Origin: Syntrophaceae bacterium UBA2210
GTDB lineage: Bacteria > Desulfobacterota > Syntrophia > Syntrophales > UBA2210
Direction: 5' to 3'
Assembly: GCA_002327865.1 (NCBI GenBank)
Contig: DCUQ01000050.1
Span: 7,065 to 71,064, forward strand
DNA length: 64,000 nt
Shown: positions 1-9,826 of the stretch, in pieces
Layout: the number at the start of each line of letters is the position of its first letter
Position numbering within the stretch: position 1 is the stretch's first letter
Position numbers and translations under genes: made by a program
Notes under the pieces: generated by a model
The model's database searches: none
What the model was told of the DNA's origin: nothing
What the model saw: only the letters and a program-made list of their open reading frames with translations

Positions 1-372
1 CAAAACCCCCATAACATTGTTGAAACGCTTGAAGAGAATATCTATGGACTCTTTAAAACACTGGAGGGGAAAACGCGGTAAGGGGAGACCGGAAAACTCT
101 CGATGAATATTATTGAGAGCCTCGACGCCATTTTGCTTACAGCCATAGAGACAAAGGAATCCGCCGACGAAGACGATCTTGAAATTTTTATAATGCTTAC
201 GTCGGACAGGGGGCAATTGATGTAAAAGATACGCCGCGTCTATCTCTCATCGGAGCAGGGTCTTTCACCCGAAGAGCGTTCTCTCATCCTGTATATTACA
301 AACCTTTTCGAACGAAGCGTATTGACACTGGGACGGTACGGGATATATCTCGACCAGAATGCCGCAGGTTAG
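1..372 (+). pseudogene. Decayed 3' end of a helical protein, possibly Na/Pi cotransporter C-terminus
   Basis: One reading frame runs from the window edge to the TAG at 370-372 but contains in-frame TAA codons at 79-81 and 223-225. On both sides of the second stop the peptide keeps a coherent helical character (before it EDDLEIFIMLTSDRGQLM, after it KIRRVYLSSEQGLSPEERS). Continuous coding before a nonsense change, for example GAA to TAA, is therefore the simplest reading. The pattern recalls the C-terminal PhoU-like region of Na/Pi cotransporter family proteins; this is from memory and tentative. The next two genes are also anion transporters, which is compatible. A shorter ORF starting at ATG 103 is possible but would lack the conserved tail. 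The 5' part lies outside the window. Confidence 0.45.
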
Positions 373-534
373 AGACGGTGATCCGGAAACGACTCCGATC
401 TTATTAATGCTTTATACATACTCTGTGTCGGGAAGTTTGCGTCACCCGCGATTCGCGGTTGACCGGTGTCCTTGCGAATATTATAATAATCGCTCAGTAA
501 TACAGCAGCAATATATTGTTTAAAGGCGTATTGA

Positions 535-2313
535 ATGGTTCCCATTGATACCGTGCTGGTTCTCATCATCGTCGCCGGCGCCACAATTCTTTTCGTAACC
601 GAGACGTTGCGCGTCGATGTCACCGCACTCTGTGTCCTGGTGGCGCTTCTCCTGCTGAGACTCATCAGGCCCGAGCAGGCCTTGTATGGATTCGCGAATA
701 CAGCCACGGCCATTGTCGCCGCCATGTTTGTTCTGAGCGCGGGACTGGTTCGTACCGGTCTCGTCGAATGGCTGGCCCGTTACCTTGACCGGTTTGCGGG
801 AAAGGGAGAGTGGCGGCTGGTTGTTGTTACCTGCGTGCTTGCCGCGTCACTTTCGGCTTTCTTGGTCAATACTGCAACCGTAGCCATACTTATCCCCGTA
901 ACAGTCATACTCGCGAAGGCCAGGAAAGTTGCGCCATCACGCGTTCTGATTCCTCTTTCCTTCGCGAGTCAGTTCGGGGGTGTCTGTACGCTTATCGGAA
1001 CATCGACCAACGTTCTGGTTAATTCCATGGCTGTTACAAGCGGCCTTAAACCTTTTCGCCTTTTTGAATTCACGCCGATGGGAATCGTTCTTGCAGTTAT
1101 CGGTGTTATATATCTCGCGTTTTTTTCACGCGTACTTATACCTAAGCGGAAGGGGCTCGACGAGCAGATCGACAAGTACCGCCTCGCCGATTATCTTTCA
1201 GAGATGCGGGTTGTTGAAGGTTCTCCGCTGATCGGCAAGCGGTGGAGTGAGACAGATCGCAAAGATCTTGCGGATATCGATCTGATAAAAATAATTCGCA
1301 ATGGTAAGGCGACCTGGCGGGCGTCGGCCACCAAGATCAGGGAGAACGATTTCCTTCTGCTTCATGGCAACGCCGACGACCTGATCAAAATGAAGAATAA
1401 CTATCGGCTTGAAACAAAAGCTGACGCGATTATCGATGATGATCAGATGCAGTCCGATAAAATCGAACTGATCGAAGCGCTGGTGCCGCCACGGTCGCGG
1501 CTGATCGGACGCACCCTTCGCGGAGCCGAATATATAGAGCGCTTCGGGTGTGTCGCCCTGGCAATACAGCGGCGCGGCAAGATACTTCGTGACCGTCTTG
1601 CCGACATCAGCTTCGACGACGGAGACACGCTTCTCCTGCAATGCCACCGGGACTCGGTCCCCCGTATTGTCAAGTCTAGCGATGTGATCGTCACCAACGA
1701 GCTGACACAGCTCCACCTGCGCAAGGACCGCGCCTTCATAGCGCTGGCGATCTTTGTCTCGATGATCCTCCTTGTTGTCTTTAATGTTCTTCCCCTCCTG
1801 GTCGCCGTCCTCAGCGGGGCTGTCGCCATGGTTCTCGGCCGTTGTATCACCATCGAAGAGGCATACAAGGCTATCGACTGGAAGATCATTTTCCTTCTGG
1901 GTGGTATCATTCCCCTCGGGCTTGCTCTGGAACAAACGGGCACCGCCGCGTGGCTTGCTAATATAATCATGACCCCCGTGATGGGAATGGGCCCGCTGGC
2001 GGTCTTAACCTGTATATATGGTATTACCGCCGTGATGACCGCGATCATGTCTAACAACGCGGCTGCCATTCTCCTGGTGCCTGTAGCGTTTTCAGCCGCC
2101 GAGCTGATGGGTGTCAGTGCCCGGCCTTTTCTGATGGCTATTACATTCGCTGCTTCGACCAGCTTTGCGACACCGATCGGCTATCAGACCAATACCATGG
2201 TTTACGCACCCGGAGGGTACCGTTTTTCCGATTATGCCCGTATCGGTCTGCCTCTGAATGTTATCTTCTGGATCGTAACGGTCCTGCTGGCGCCGGTGCT
2301 GTGGCCTTTTTAA
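535..2313 (+). CDS. SLC13/DASS-family permease with two RCK_C (TrkA-C) domains
   Basis: Predicted sodium-coupled or proton-coupled anion (dicarboxylate/sulfate type) transporter of the inner membrane. Hydrophobic helices fill residues 1-205 and 400-592. Between them lie two soluble RCK_C-like modules, about residues 222-290 and 310-385, each with the SPLIGK / SRLIGR turn typical of TrkA-C domains. DASS-type membrane signatures are visible: GTSTNVLVNS near 155-164 and SNNAAAILLVPVA plus TPIGYQTNTMV in the second half. The 592 aa length fits this subfamily. The start ATG has only a weak Shine-Dalgarno. A close paralogue follows 43 bp downstream, so the pair is probably co-transcribed. The substrate cannot be deduced. 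Confidence 0.85.
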   Translation: MVPIDTVLVLIIVAGATILFVTETLRVDVTALCVLVALLLLRLIRPEQALYGFANTATAIVAAMFVLSAGLVRTGLVEWLARYLDRFAGKGEWRLVVVTCVLAASLSAFLVNTATVAILIPVTVILAKARKVAPSRVLIPLSFASQFGGVCTLIGTSTNVLVNSMAVTSGLKPFRLFEFTPMGIVLAVIGVIYLAFFSRVLIPKRKGLDEQIDKYRLADYLSEMRVVEGSPLIGKRWSETDRKDLADIDLIKIIRNGKATWRASATKIRENDFLLLHGNADDLIKMKNNYRLETKADAIIDDDQMQSDKIELIEALVPPRSRLIGRTLRGAEYIERFGCVALAIQRRGKILRDRLADISFDDGDTLLLQCHRDSVPRIVKSSDVIVTNELTQLHLRKDRAFIALAIFVSMILLVVFNVLPLLVAVLSGAVAMVLGRCITIEEAYKAIDWKIIFLLGGIIPLGLALEQTGTAAWLANIIMTPVMGMGPLAVLTCIYGITAVMTAIMSNNAAAILLVPVAFSAAELMGVSARPFLMAITFAASTSFATPIGYQTNTMVYAPGGYRFSDYARIGLPLNVIFWIVTVLLAPVLWPF

Positions 2314-2356
2314 AGCAGACGAAAAAGGCGGTCCCGTTTTTCATAGGAGACATATC

Positions 2357-4156
2357 ATGACCATACAGATGGCCCTCGTTTTTTTAATCCTGGGGGTGAC
2401 GATTATCCTCTTTATCAGTGATACGATACGGTTGGATGTTGTGGCCATCCTGGTGATGGTAGCCCTTCCATGGCTGGGTCTCATAACACCAGTAGAGGCA
2501 TTTTCGGGCCTTGCCAGCAATGCCGTCGTCGCGGTGATAGCCGTTATGATTCTCGGGTATGGTGTCGATCGTTCGGGCGCAATTAACCGTCTTATAAAGC
2601 CCATTGTATCGGCGGCCCGTTCCAATGAAAGACGGCTTATCGTTATGGTCACCGTGACTGTGGGCTTGATTTCCGCCTTTATGCAGAATATCGGAGCCGC
2701 CGCGCTCTTTCTTCCCGCGATGCTGAGAATTTCTAAAAGCACGGGGATGCCTGCCTCGCGCCTTTTGATGCCCATGGGATTCGCGGTAATTCTGGGGGGT
2801 AACCTGAGTATGGTCGGATCGACCCCGCTTCTTATCCTGAACGATCTGCTACGGCAAGGCGGATACCACGATTTCGGCCTCCTGAGTGTTACTCCAGCGG
2901 GGATTGCACTCCTCGCAACGGGGGTGATCTATTTTTTTCTTTTCGGCGACCGCCTTCTTCCCGGTATCAAGGAACGGTCAAAAAAGCCGGTCAGCACACA
3001 ATTAAAGCTGATCGAGACATGGAACCTGCCGACGACCATTTACCATTGTGCTATTCCGGCGAAAAGCATCTTAGTGGGGAAAACCAGAGAGGATGTCCAG
3101 ATCCGGGAAAGGTACCGGTTAAACCTGCTCGCCCTTGCACAGGAGAATGATGTGCTCTACGCCCCCTGGCGGCATACCCCCTTCGCCGCGGGGCAACGGC
3201 TGGCGCTCCTTGGAGACCGGGGCGATCTGGATCGGTTTGTCACCGACTACGGGCTGATGTACCGGGAGGACCCGAAGCCGTTCGAAGATCTTGAAACAGC
3301 CGGTCGGGGAGGGTTTGCCGAGATGGTTATCCCTGTCCGGGCACCCCTGATAGGGAAAACATTGCGTGATATAGCGTTGCGTAAAACCTACGGCGTTGAA
3401 CCGATCATGCTCCTGAGCGGTGAGGGTGAGAAACGGGAAAATTTTTCAAACGAGCCGCTCCAGCCGGGAAACGCGCTCATTGTCCACGGCCGGTGGCAAC
3501 AGATCAGGGCTATGGCCGACAATATCAATTTTGTTCTCATTACTCCCGTCGAAGCTGCGGAGACAGTTCCGAAACCGCGACCGGTAACGGCACTGGCTTG
3601 TTTTGCCGGGGCGATTATTCTAGCAATTTCCGGTTTGCCTATCGCGCTCGGTCTCCTTACGGGAGCACTGGCCATGATACTTCTCCGGATCGTGCCGATC
3701 GAGGAAGCGTATAGAGCCGTCGACTGGAGGACGGTTTTTCTCCTGGCGGGGTTGATTCCTCTCGGCATCGCCATGGACAATACCGGGGCCGCCCGGTATA
3801 TGGCTGTTCATATAATGTATGTACTGGAAGGTGGAAACACGATACTTATCCTTTTCGTCGTAGGACTGCTCGCCACCTTTCTTTCCCTCGTCATATCGAA
3901 TGTGGCCGCTACGATTCTTCTGGTGCCTCTGGCGATGGTCATGGCCGATATGGCCGGCATCGATCCACGCGGTCTGGCTTTGCTGGTAGCTATATGTGCC
4001 TCAAATTCTTTTCTTCTGCCGACACACCAGGTTAACGCTTTGCTGCTTTCCCCCGGTGGATACAAAACGACTGATTTTGTGCGGGCCGGCGGCGGACTGA
4101 CGATTGTTTATCTGATCATATCTGTTTTCTTTGTGTATCTGTTATATATGAGGTAA
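2357..4156 (+). CDS. SLC13/DASS-family permease with two RCK_C domains (second copy)
   Basis: Paralogue of the preceding gene with the same architecture: helices at residues 1-205, two RCK_C-like domains (about 218-300 and 318-395; the second has the APLIGKTLRD turn), then helices to residue 599. A good ribosome site (aggaga) precedes the ATG. It differs at the first substrate motif, where the usual SxTN-type loop is GSTPLLILND (residues 155-163). The second motif keeps ISNVAATILLVPLA and THQVNALLLSPGGY. That difference suggests another substrate or coupling ion, but this is inference. A weak inverted repeat (AACACCG/CGGTGTT) after the stop, at about 4162-4212, may end transcription. Confidence 0.83.
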   Translation: MTIQMALVFLILGVTIILFISDTIRLDVVAILVMVALPWLGLITPVEAFSGLASNAVVAVIAVMILGYGVDRSGAINRLIKPIVSAARSNERRLIVMVTVTVGLISAFMQNIGAAALFLPAMLRISKSTGMPASRLLMPMGFAVILGGNLSMVGSTPLLILNDLLRQGGYHDFGLLSVTPAGIALLATGVIYFFLFGDRLLPGIKERSKKPVSTQLKLIETWNLPTTIYHCAIPAKSILVGKTREDVQIRERYRLNLLALAQENDVLYAPWRHTPFAAGQRLALLGDRGDLDRFVTDYGLMYREDPKPFEDLETAGRGGFAEMVIPVRAPLIGKTLRDIALRKTYGVEPIMLLSGEGEKRENFSNEPLQPGNALIVHGRWQQIRAMADNINFVLITPVEAAETVPKPRPVTALACFAGAIILAISGLPIALGLLTGALAMILLRIVPIEEAYRAVDWRTVFLLAGLIPLGIAMDNTGAARYMAVHIMYVLEGGNTILILFVVGLLATFLSLVISNVAATILLVPLAMVMADMAGIDPRGLALLVAICASNSFLLPTHQVNALLLSPGGYKTTDFVRAGGGLTIVYLIISVFFVYLLYMR

Positions 4157-4356
4157 CCGATAACACCGACGCCGGCTCGGTTGTCCTTAGTATCCATTAT
4201 CGGCGGTGTTTCATGACAATATGAAGGTTATTATACGATTGACTAACAGAGTTATTCTTCCTATACTCTCTTCGCGCACGTGAAGCTGTTGTTACGCCGG
4301 TCACACGTCGGTAACCCTTTAACAATAAACACGTTCAGCCTTACAACCGGTAACAA

Positions 4357-5148
4357 ATGAGCACATTCAAGATTGCGACATATAATGTAAATTCGATACG
4401 TTCGCGCCTCCATATCGTCATACCGTGGCTTCGTGAGAATCTTCCGGATGTCCTGTGCATGCAGGAGACCAAAGTCGAAGATGCCGAATTCCCGGTAGCG
4501 GTCTTTGAAGAGGCCGGATACCATGTGGTCTTCAGCGGAGAGAAACGGTATAACGGTGTCGCCATAGCATCCCGGAAAGAACCGGAGCATGTCTCTTCCG
4601 GCCTGGAAGATAATGAACCGTTCGATACCGATCGCCTCATAAGGGGTGTTTTCTCGGGTATATCGGTGGTGAATCTGTACGTTCCTCAGGGACGCGGCAG
4701 GGACATGCCGCAATTTCAGTATAAACTTCAATGGTTCGACAGGCTGCGCGCTTTTCTGGGAAAAAACTATTCTCCGGATGATATGGTTATCTGCTGCGGT
4801 GATATCAATGTTGCCCGTGAGAACATCGATGTGCACAATCCCAGGCGGCTTTTAGGTCATGCCGACTTTACGCCGGAGGTGTGGGACGCTTTCGATTCCG
4901 TTATGTCGTGGGGACTGTTCGATATATTCAGAAAGCATCATCCGGGGGAGGAGGGGCAGTACGCGTTTTTTGATTACAGGGTGCCGGAGGCGGTGAACAG
5001 GGGACTGGGCTGGCGCGTCGATCATATACTGACGACAGCTCCTCTGGCTGGTTTGTCGGTAGACTGCCGTATCGATCTCGAGCCGAGGCTTGCCGAAAAA
5101 CCGTCCGACCATGCAGTGGTGATCGCAACGTTTGCGAATTTGCCGTGA
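4357..5148 (+). CDS. xthA: Exodeoxyribonuclease III
   Basis: AP endonuclease / 3'-5' exonuclease of base excision repair, EEP superfamily. The 263 aa length is normal. Family active-site elements are in order: ATYNVNSIR with the metal/phosphate Asn10, QETK with metal-binding Glu37, NLYVPQG with the catalytic Tyr, [10 protein letters not shown] with the Asp/Asn pair, and PSDHAVV near the C-terminus carrying the Asp-His dyad. It acts in the cytoplasm on abasic sites and 3'-blocked ends. It stands alone between the DASS pair and transketolase. No clear Shine-Dalgarno precedes the ATG. Confidence 0.95.
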   Translation: MSTFKIATYNVNSIRSRLHIVIPWLRENLPDVLCMQETKVEDAEFPVAVFEEAGYHVVFSGEKRYNGVAIASRKEPEHVSSGLEDNEPFDTDRLIRGVFSGISVVNLYVPQGRGRDMPQFQYKLQWFDRLRAFLGKNYSPDDMVICCGDINVARENIDVHNPRRLLGHADFTPEVWDAFDSVMSWGLFDIFRKHHPGEEGQYAFFDYRVPEAVNRGLGWRVDHILTTAPLAGLSVDCRIDLEPRLAEKPSDHAVVIATFANLP

Positions 5149-5303
5149 ATACGTTAAAACTGTTTCCCGAAAGATTTTTATTATTATCCTTGAGAGTTAG
5201 TGCGAAATAGAGTACACGAATCTGCTTTTCCGCGGATTGCCTCACGGCGGCATGTGCTTAAAGTTTGATTGTAATACCGGGAGCCTTTCTTGCGACCGGC
5301 TTG

Positions 5304-5355
5304 AACTGAACAGCGAGCGCATTCCCCGCTGCTTATTGTGGGGAGATTCAATATG
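5304..5355. repeat. Dispersed intergenic repeat, copy 1 (hairpin-bearing)
   Basis: The segment contains AGCGAGCGCATTCCCCGC followed by a short G-rich arm and TTCAATATGG. CCCCGC and GTGGGG can form a hairpin. A related copy lies at 34462-34580, so this is a dispersed element rather than a gene-specific terminator. It occupies the gap between xthA and tkt, where nothing else is recognisable. Confidence 0.5.
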
Positions 5356-5437
5356 GCGGCAGTTGAGTGGGTGAACATGATTTGTGCGTGTTCGATCCGG
5401 ATGTATCTTTAAAAATTTTCATGGAGACGGATATACA

Positions 5438-7507
5438 ATGGATAATGACGACAAAACACGATTAGCGGAACGTTCAATCAATACTCTGCGTTTTCTCGCG
5501 GTTGACGCGATACAGAATGCCAAATCGGGACATCCCGGGTTGCCGATGGGAGGCGCCGCAATGGCTTATACGTTGTGGACGAGGCACTTGAAATACAATC
5601 CCTCAAATCCCCAATGGGCGGACAGAGACCGGTTCGTACTTTCCGCCGGGCACGGCTCCATGCTGATATATGCGCTTCTGTACCTTAGCGGATACGATTT
5701 TTCACTGGACGATATCAAGGCTTTTCGCCAGTGGGGCAGTAAGACGCCGGGACATCCGGAGTTCGGTATAACGCCTGGAGTGGAAGTCACCACGGGACCG
5801 TTAGGTCAGGGCATCGGCAACGCGGTCGGCATGGCTGTATCAGAGGCACATCTGGCCGCCCGTTATAACAGGGCCGATTGCAGGATTGTTGATCATTATA
5901 CATATGTTATCGCGGGTGACGGAGACCTTATGGAAGGGATATCCTATGAGGCATGTTCACTCGCGGGCCATCTCCATCTCGGTAAACTGATAGTTCTGTA
6001 TGATGACAATCGCATCTCCCTTGCCGGCTCAACGAAGCTCTCATTTACCGAAGATGTGGAAAAACGTTTTGAATCCGCCGGCTGGCATGTACAGCATGTC
6101 GAAGACGGAAACGATATAGATGCCATAGATGTAGCGATCGGTTGTGCGAAGAAAGAACTGTCGTGTCCCTCGCTGATTCGAGTCAGCACGATAATAGGTT
6201 ACGGGTCTCCCTGTAAGCAGGGCAGTGCCTCCTGCCACGGATCGCCGCTAGGTGCGGAGGAAATTGCCGCTGCCAAGAGGAATCTGGGCTGGCCGCTGGA
6301 ACCGGATTTTTTTATTCCCGAAGATGTCTTGAGTCACATGAGGAGCGCCGTGGAACGCGGCGGCAACCGGGAGTCCGAATGGCGGTCCGTCTTTGATCGT
6401 TATATGAAAATATATCCGGAGTCTGCCGCCGAGTTTGAACGCGTGGTCGAAGGGCGATTACCCGCCGGCTGGGAATCTGCGCTCCCCGCATTTGACGGTG
6501 GCATGAAAGGGATCTCCACGAGGAAGGCGTCCGAGACGGTTCTCCAGGCGCTTGCCCCCGTTATGCCTGAGCTTATCGGAGGAACAGCCGACCTGAATCC
6601 CTCGACTCTGGCCTGGTTGAAAGGCTATGGAGATTTTCAGTTCCCGTGTGAAGGTTCTGCTGATTGTGAGGGTGCCGTCGGAGGCGGCTGGAATTATGAA
6701 GGGCGAAATATCCATTTCGGCGTAAGGGAACATGCCATGGGCGCAATCGCCGGCGGAATGGCACTGCACGGCGGCATCATACCCTTTACGGGAACTTTTT
6801 TCACATTCTCGGATTATATGCGTCCGTCCGTCCGTCTCGCCGCTCTTATGGGTGCACATGTTATCTATGTTTTTTCTCACGACAGTATCGGTGTGGGAGA
6901 AGATGGTCCTACGCATCAGCCGGTGGAACATCTGATGAGCCTGCGTGCAATACCGGGACTTAAGGTTATCAGGCCTTCGGATGCTACGGAGACGGTAGAA
7001 GCATGGCGCTGTGCCCTGCTTAACCGGCAGGGACCGACGGCGCTGGTTCTTTCCCGTCAGGATATCCCCGTACTGGACCGTACCGCGTATGCCCCTGCGG
7101 AAGGACTGCAGCGGGGTGGTTATATATTGTGGGATTCGTCGAATGCCGCGCCGGACGTAATCCTGATAGGCACGGGGTCGGAGCTGCAGATGGCCCTGGA
7201 TGCCGGCAGGATTCTGCATGAAAACGACGCTGTCGCGATTCGAGTAGTTTCGCTTCCATGCTGGGAAACGTTTGACCTCCAGCCTGCGGCTTACAGGGAA
7301 AGGATACTTCCGGCATCCGTGAAAATACGTATAGCGGTAGAGGCCGGAATCAAATTGGGGTGGGAACATTATGTGGGACTGGACGGCGGGATTATTGGTA
7401 TGGACGGATTCGGCGCCAGCGCGCCCGCGTCGATCCTGTATGAAAAATTCGGGATCACCGTGCAGCACATTGTGGAAACAGTCAGAAGGCTGGTAAAGAA
7501 TACCTGA
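5438..7507 (+). CDS. tkt: Transketolase
   Basis: Thiamine diphosphate enzyme of the non-oxidative pentose phosphate pathway, moving two-carbon units between sugar phosphates. The start ATG at 5438 is chosen over an upstream in-frame ATG at 5384 because it has a ggaga site at the right distance and the protein begins in the usual way ([22 protein letters not shown]). The length is then 689 aa, normal for the family. Visible motifs: [12 protein letters not shown], the TPP/Mg motif [13 protein letters not shown], YGSPxKxGSxxxHGxPLG, the central Glu-bearing [14 protein letters not shown], and [12 protein letters not shown]. pgi follows 11 bp downstream, so the two form a sugar-phosphate unit. Confidence 0.96.
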   Translation: MDNDDKTRLAERSINTLRFLAVDAIQNAKSGHPGLPMGGAAMAYTLWTRHLKYNPSNPQWADRDRFVLSAGHGSMLIYALLYLSGYDFSLDDIKAFRQWGSKTPGHPEFGITPGVEVTTGPLGQGIGNAVGMAVSEAHLAARYNRADCRIVDHYTYVIAGDGDLMEGISYEACSLAGHLHLGKLIVLYDDNRISLAGSTKLSFTEDVEKRFESAGWHVQHVEDGNDIDAIDVAIGCAKKELSCPSLIRVSTIIGYGSPCKQGSASCHGSPLGAEEIAAAKRNLGWPLEPDFFIPEDVLSHMRSAVERGGNRESEWRSVFDRYMKIYPESAAEFERVVEGRLPAGWESALPAFDGGMKGISTRKASETVLQALAPVMPELIGGTADLNPSTLAWLKGYGDFQFPCEGSADCEGAVGGGWNYEGRNIHFGVREHAMGAIAGGMALHGGIIPFTGTFFTFSDYMRPSVRLAALMGAHVIYVFSHDSIGVGEDGPTHQPVEHLMSLRAIPGLKVIRPSDATETVEAWRCALLNRQGPTALVLSRQDIPVLDRTAYAPAEGLQRGGYILWDSSNAAPDVILIGTGSELQMALDAGRILHENDAVAIRVVSLPCWETFDLQPAAYRERILPASVKIRIAVEAGIKLGWEHYVGLDGGIIGMDGFGASAPASILYEKFGITVQHIVETVRRLVKNT

Positions 7508-7518
7508 GGTAAACACGG

Positions 7519-9219
7519 ATGCCGACATGCGATCTGCGGGTACACCCCGGAAGATATGGATACCTGATAGAAAACGCCCTGGTTGATCTCAGGGAGAACA
7601 ATATAATAGATCGCATCTGGTCGGAGGACTATAGTGTATGGAAACCGCGTCCTGACGAGATTTCGAACAGGTTGGGCTGGCTGAATATAACGAGGGAGAT
7701 ATACGAAGACGCGGAGCGGTTCCGGCGGCTGGCTCTCGATATAAAATCTCGTGATTATAAAGACATACTGTTGCTTGGCATGGGCGGTTCCAGTCTTGCC
7801 CCCGGGGTGTTCAGATCGGTTTTCGGCCTTCGCGACGGATATCCCGATATGGCCGTTCTCGACAGTACCGACCCGGGTGCTGTCCTGTATCACGCAGACA
7901 GGCTTGATCCCGCACGAACACTTTTTATTGTCGCCACCAAATCCGGTACCACCACGGAAACCATTTCACTCCTTAAATATTTCTATACCTGGGTATCCGG
8001 CAGATTGAAGAAGAATTCGGCCGGGGACCATTTTATTGCCATTACCGATCCCGGCTCGAACCTTGCCGGACTGGCCGATCGGTACTCGTTTAAAGATAAA
8101 TATATGAATGCGCCCGATATAGGCGGGCGTTTTTCGGCCCTTTCATATTTCGGGCTGGTACCCGCGGCCCTTATCGGGGTGGATATTGAACGGATCCTGG
8201 ATTCGTCAGCGGAGATGGAAACACGATGCAGGGAGAATGACTTCTCGACGGAACGGGGCAATCCGGGGGCCGTTCTGGGTGCCGTTCTCGGTTCGCTGGC
8301 TTGTGCCGGGAGAGACAAGCTGACGATTGTTGCTTCACCAGGTATCGAATGCTTCGGCGGTTGGGTGGAACAATTGATAGCTGAGAGTACTGGCAAGGAA
8401 GGGAAGGGTATTCTGCCTGTAGTGGACGAGCCGTTGGGATCGCCCGGAGTTTATGGTGACGACAGGGTCTTTGTTTATCTGAAAATGACGGGGGAAGATT
8501 CGCGCGATGATGCGGTGACTGTCCTGGAAGATGCTGGAAATCCTGTTGTGAGAATATCCGTAAATGATATCCATGACCTGGGAGGCCAGTTTTTCCTGTG
8601 GGAGATGGCGACTGCGGTTGCCGGATGGTTCCTGAAAATAAACCCGTTCGACCAGCCCGATGTCGAGGCCAGCAAGATCCTGACGGGCAGAATGCTGGGG
8701 GAATATGCTAAAGCCGGCAGGTTTCCCGATGAAACACCGGTGTTAGCCTGTGACGGCGTATCCGTTTATGGCGAGCCGTTGTCGGACAGCATGAAGGGCA
8801 TGTTGGAGAGCTTTTTGGGACAATCGGGACCCGGGGGATATGTCGCCATTCAGGCTTATCTGCAACCGACGGATAAAACCGATAACGCTTTGGGTGAATT
8901 GAGAAGGAGGATTCGCGACAAGTACGGGCTTGTCACAACTGCCGGTTACGGTCCCCGCTATCTCCACTCAACCGGTCAGCTGCACAAGGGGGACTCCGGC
9001 AGGGGGCTGTTTATCCAGCTTACCGCCGATGATACGCGTGATGCGCCCATCCCTGATGAGATAGGGTCCGAAAGGGCTTCCGTTTCCTTTTCCGTGCTTA
9101 AAAAAGCACAGGCCATGGGTGACCGGAATGCCCTGCTGAACGCGGGGCGTCGTGTGATACGGTTTCATCTGGGTTCGGATATAGCGGGAGGTATAAAAAA
9201 ACTGGCGAGTGAGGAGTGA
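7519..9219 (+). CDS. pgi: Glucose-6-phosphate isomerase (long bacterial form)
   Basis: Interconverts glucose-6-phosphate and fructose-6-phosphate. It belongs to the longer variant also found fused to transaldolase in some bacteria; here the transaldolase part is absent (566 aa). Sugar-phosphate binding is supported by LLLGMGGSSLAP (residues 85-95) and ATKSGTTTET (139-148), and the C-terminal half has GYGPRYLHSTGQLHKG with the catalytic His/Gln region. A weak ribosome site lies in the short gap after tkt. Transcription with tkt fits joint control of hexose and pentose phosphate interconversion. Confidence 0.93.
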   Translation: MPTCDLRVHPGRYGYLIENALVDLRENNIIDRIWSEDYSVWKPRPDEISNRLGWLNITREIYEDAERFRRLALDIKSRDYKDILLLGMGGSSLAPGVFRSVFGLRDGYPDMAVLDSTDPGAVLYHADRLDPARTLFIVATKSGTTTETISLLKYFYTWVSGRLKKNSAGDHFIAITDPGSNLAGLADRYSFKDKYMNAPDIGGRFSALSYFGLVPAALIGVDIERILDSSAEMETRCRENDFSTERGNPGAVLGAVLGSLACAGRDKLTIVASPGIECFGGWVEQLIAESTGKEGKGILPVVDEPLGSPGVYGDDRVFVYLKMTGEDSRDDAVTVLEDAGNPVVRISVNDIHDLGGQFFLWEMATAVAGWFLKINPFDQPDVEASKILTGRMLGEYAKAGRFPDETPVLACDGVSVYGEPLSDSMKGMLESFLGQSGPGGYVAIQAYLQPTDKTDNALGELRRRIRDKYGLVTTAGYGPRYLHSTGQLHKGDSGRGLFIQLTADDTRDAPIPDEIGSERASVSFSVLKKAQAMGDRNALLNAGRRVIRFHLGSDIAGGIKKLASEE

Positions 9220-9301
9220 AAAATCCCCCGGTTATTGATGGAGATTACCCCGCAGGCATTGTCTGTCGCAGACGGATGGATTACACCACCTTATAAACCA
9301 T

Positions 9302-9570
9302 TCATATATCGATGCCGGGAAAAGCGCGTATGAGGAACCCGATGAAGAAACTGAATGCCGCGATACGGCACCGGACAGGGTACATCCCAGGCATACATAA
9401 TAATTCTTCAGAAACAGACAGGGGAAGACGAGAAGCACCATGGTGATCAGGTATGTCCCTCCTGTGTAGACGGAAGCCTTTAAAGGATTCTTGATGGTCT
9501 TTTTCCGACTTCGTTGAGAGATACTCGGAGCCCCCATGGACAAAGTAGCGGCAACGCCGTAATTGAAACG
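9302..9570 (-). pseudogene. Remnant of a VIT1/CCC1-family membrane transporter
   Basis: Read leftward, one frame gives VAATLSMGAPSISQ then KNPLKASVYTGGTYLIT and a hydrophobic run, which resembles the cytoplasmic loop and third helix of VIT1/CCC1 (iron/manganese) transporters. After about position 9360 the family-like sequence continues in another frame as AAFSFFIGFLIRAFPGIDI and then stops at 9302-9304, the normal C-terminus for the family. A frameshift and probably an internal deletion separate the pieces, and the N-terminal helices are not found. The gene is dead. Family assignment is from motif memory. Confidence 0.55.
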
Positions 9571-9826
9571 GCCATACCCGACCAGTCTGCCGATCTTATG
9601 CGCGCTCTACCCCGACTGGTAAAAGTATATTGCAACTATTTACCTCTCTGGAGGGTGTTATCTCTAATCTTGCCAGGAAGGAAACGAGTGCTAACTTTGC
9701 TTGTTGACTAAATGAGTTATGCATGAATAGAGTAAGACAACTGTCCGGGCGGAGATTTTTGCTTTTTCGGTATGCAGGGGGATTCTAATAAACTGTATCT
9801 CGCTTATATGTGAGGAAGAATGTAAC

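Noticed and set aside
79..225. Recoding of the in-frame stops as selenocysteine or pyrrolysine
   Set aside because: Both are TAA, which neither system uses.
5384..5437. Upstream start of transketolase
   Set aside because: No ribosome site and an N-terminus unlike the family; ATG 5438 has ggaga at the right distance.
6458..7528. Minus-strand frame of 356 codons opposite tkt
   Set aside because: Shadow of transketolase with composition of random antisense translation.
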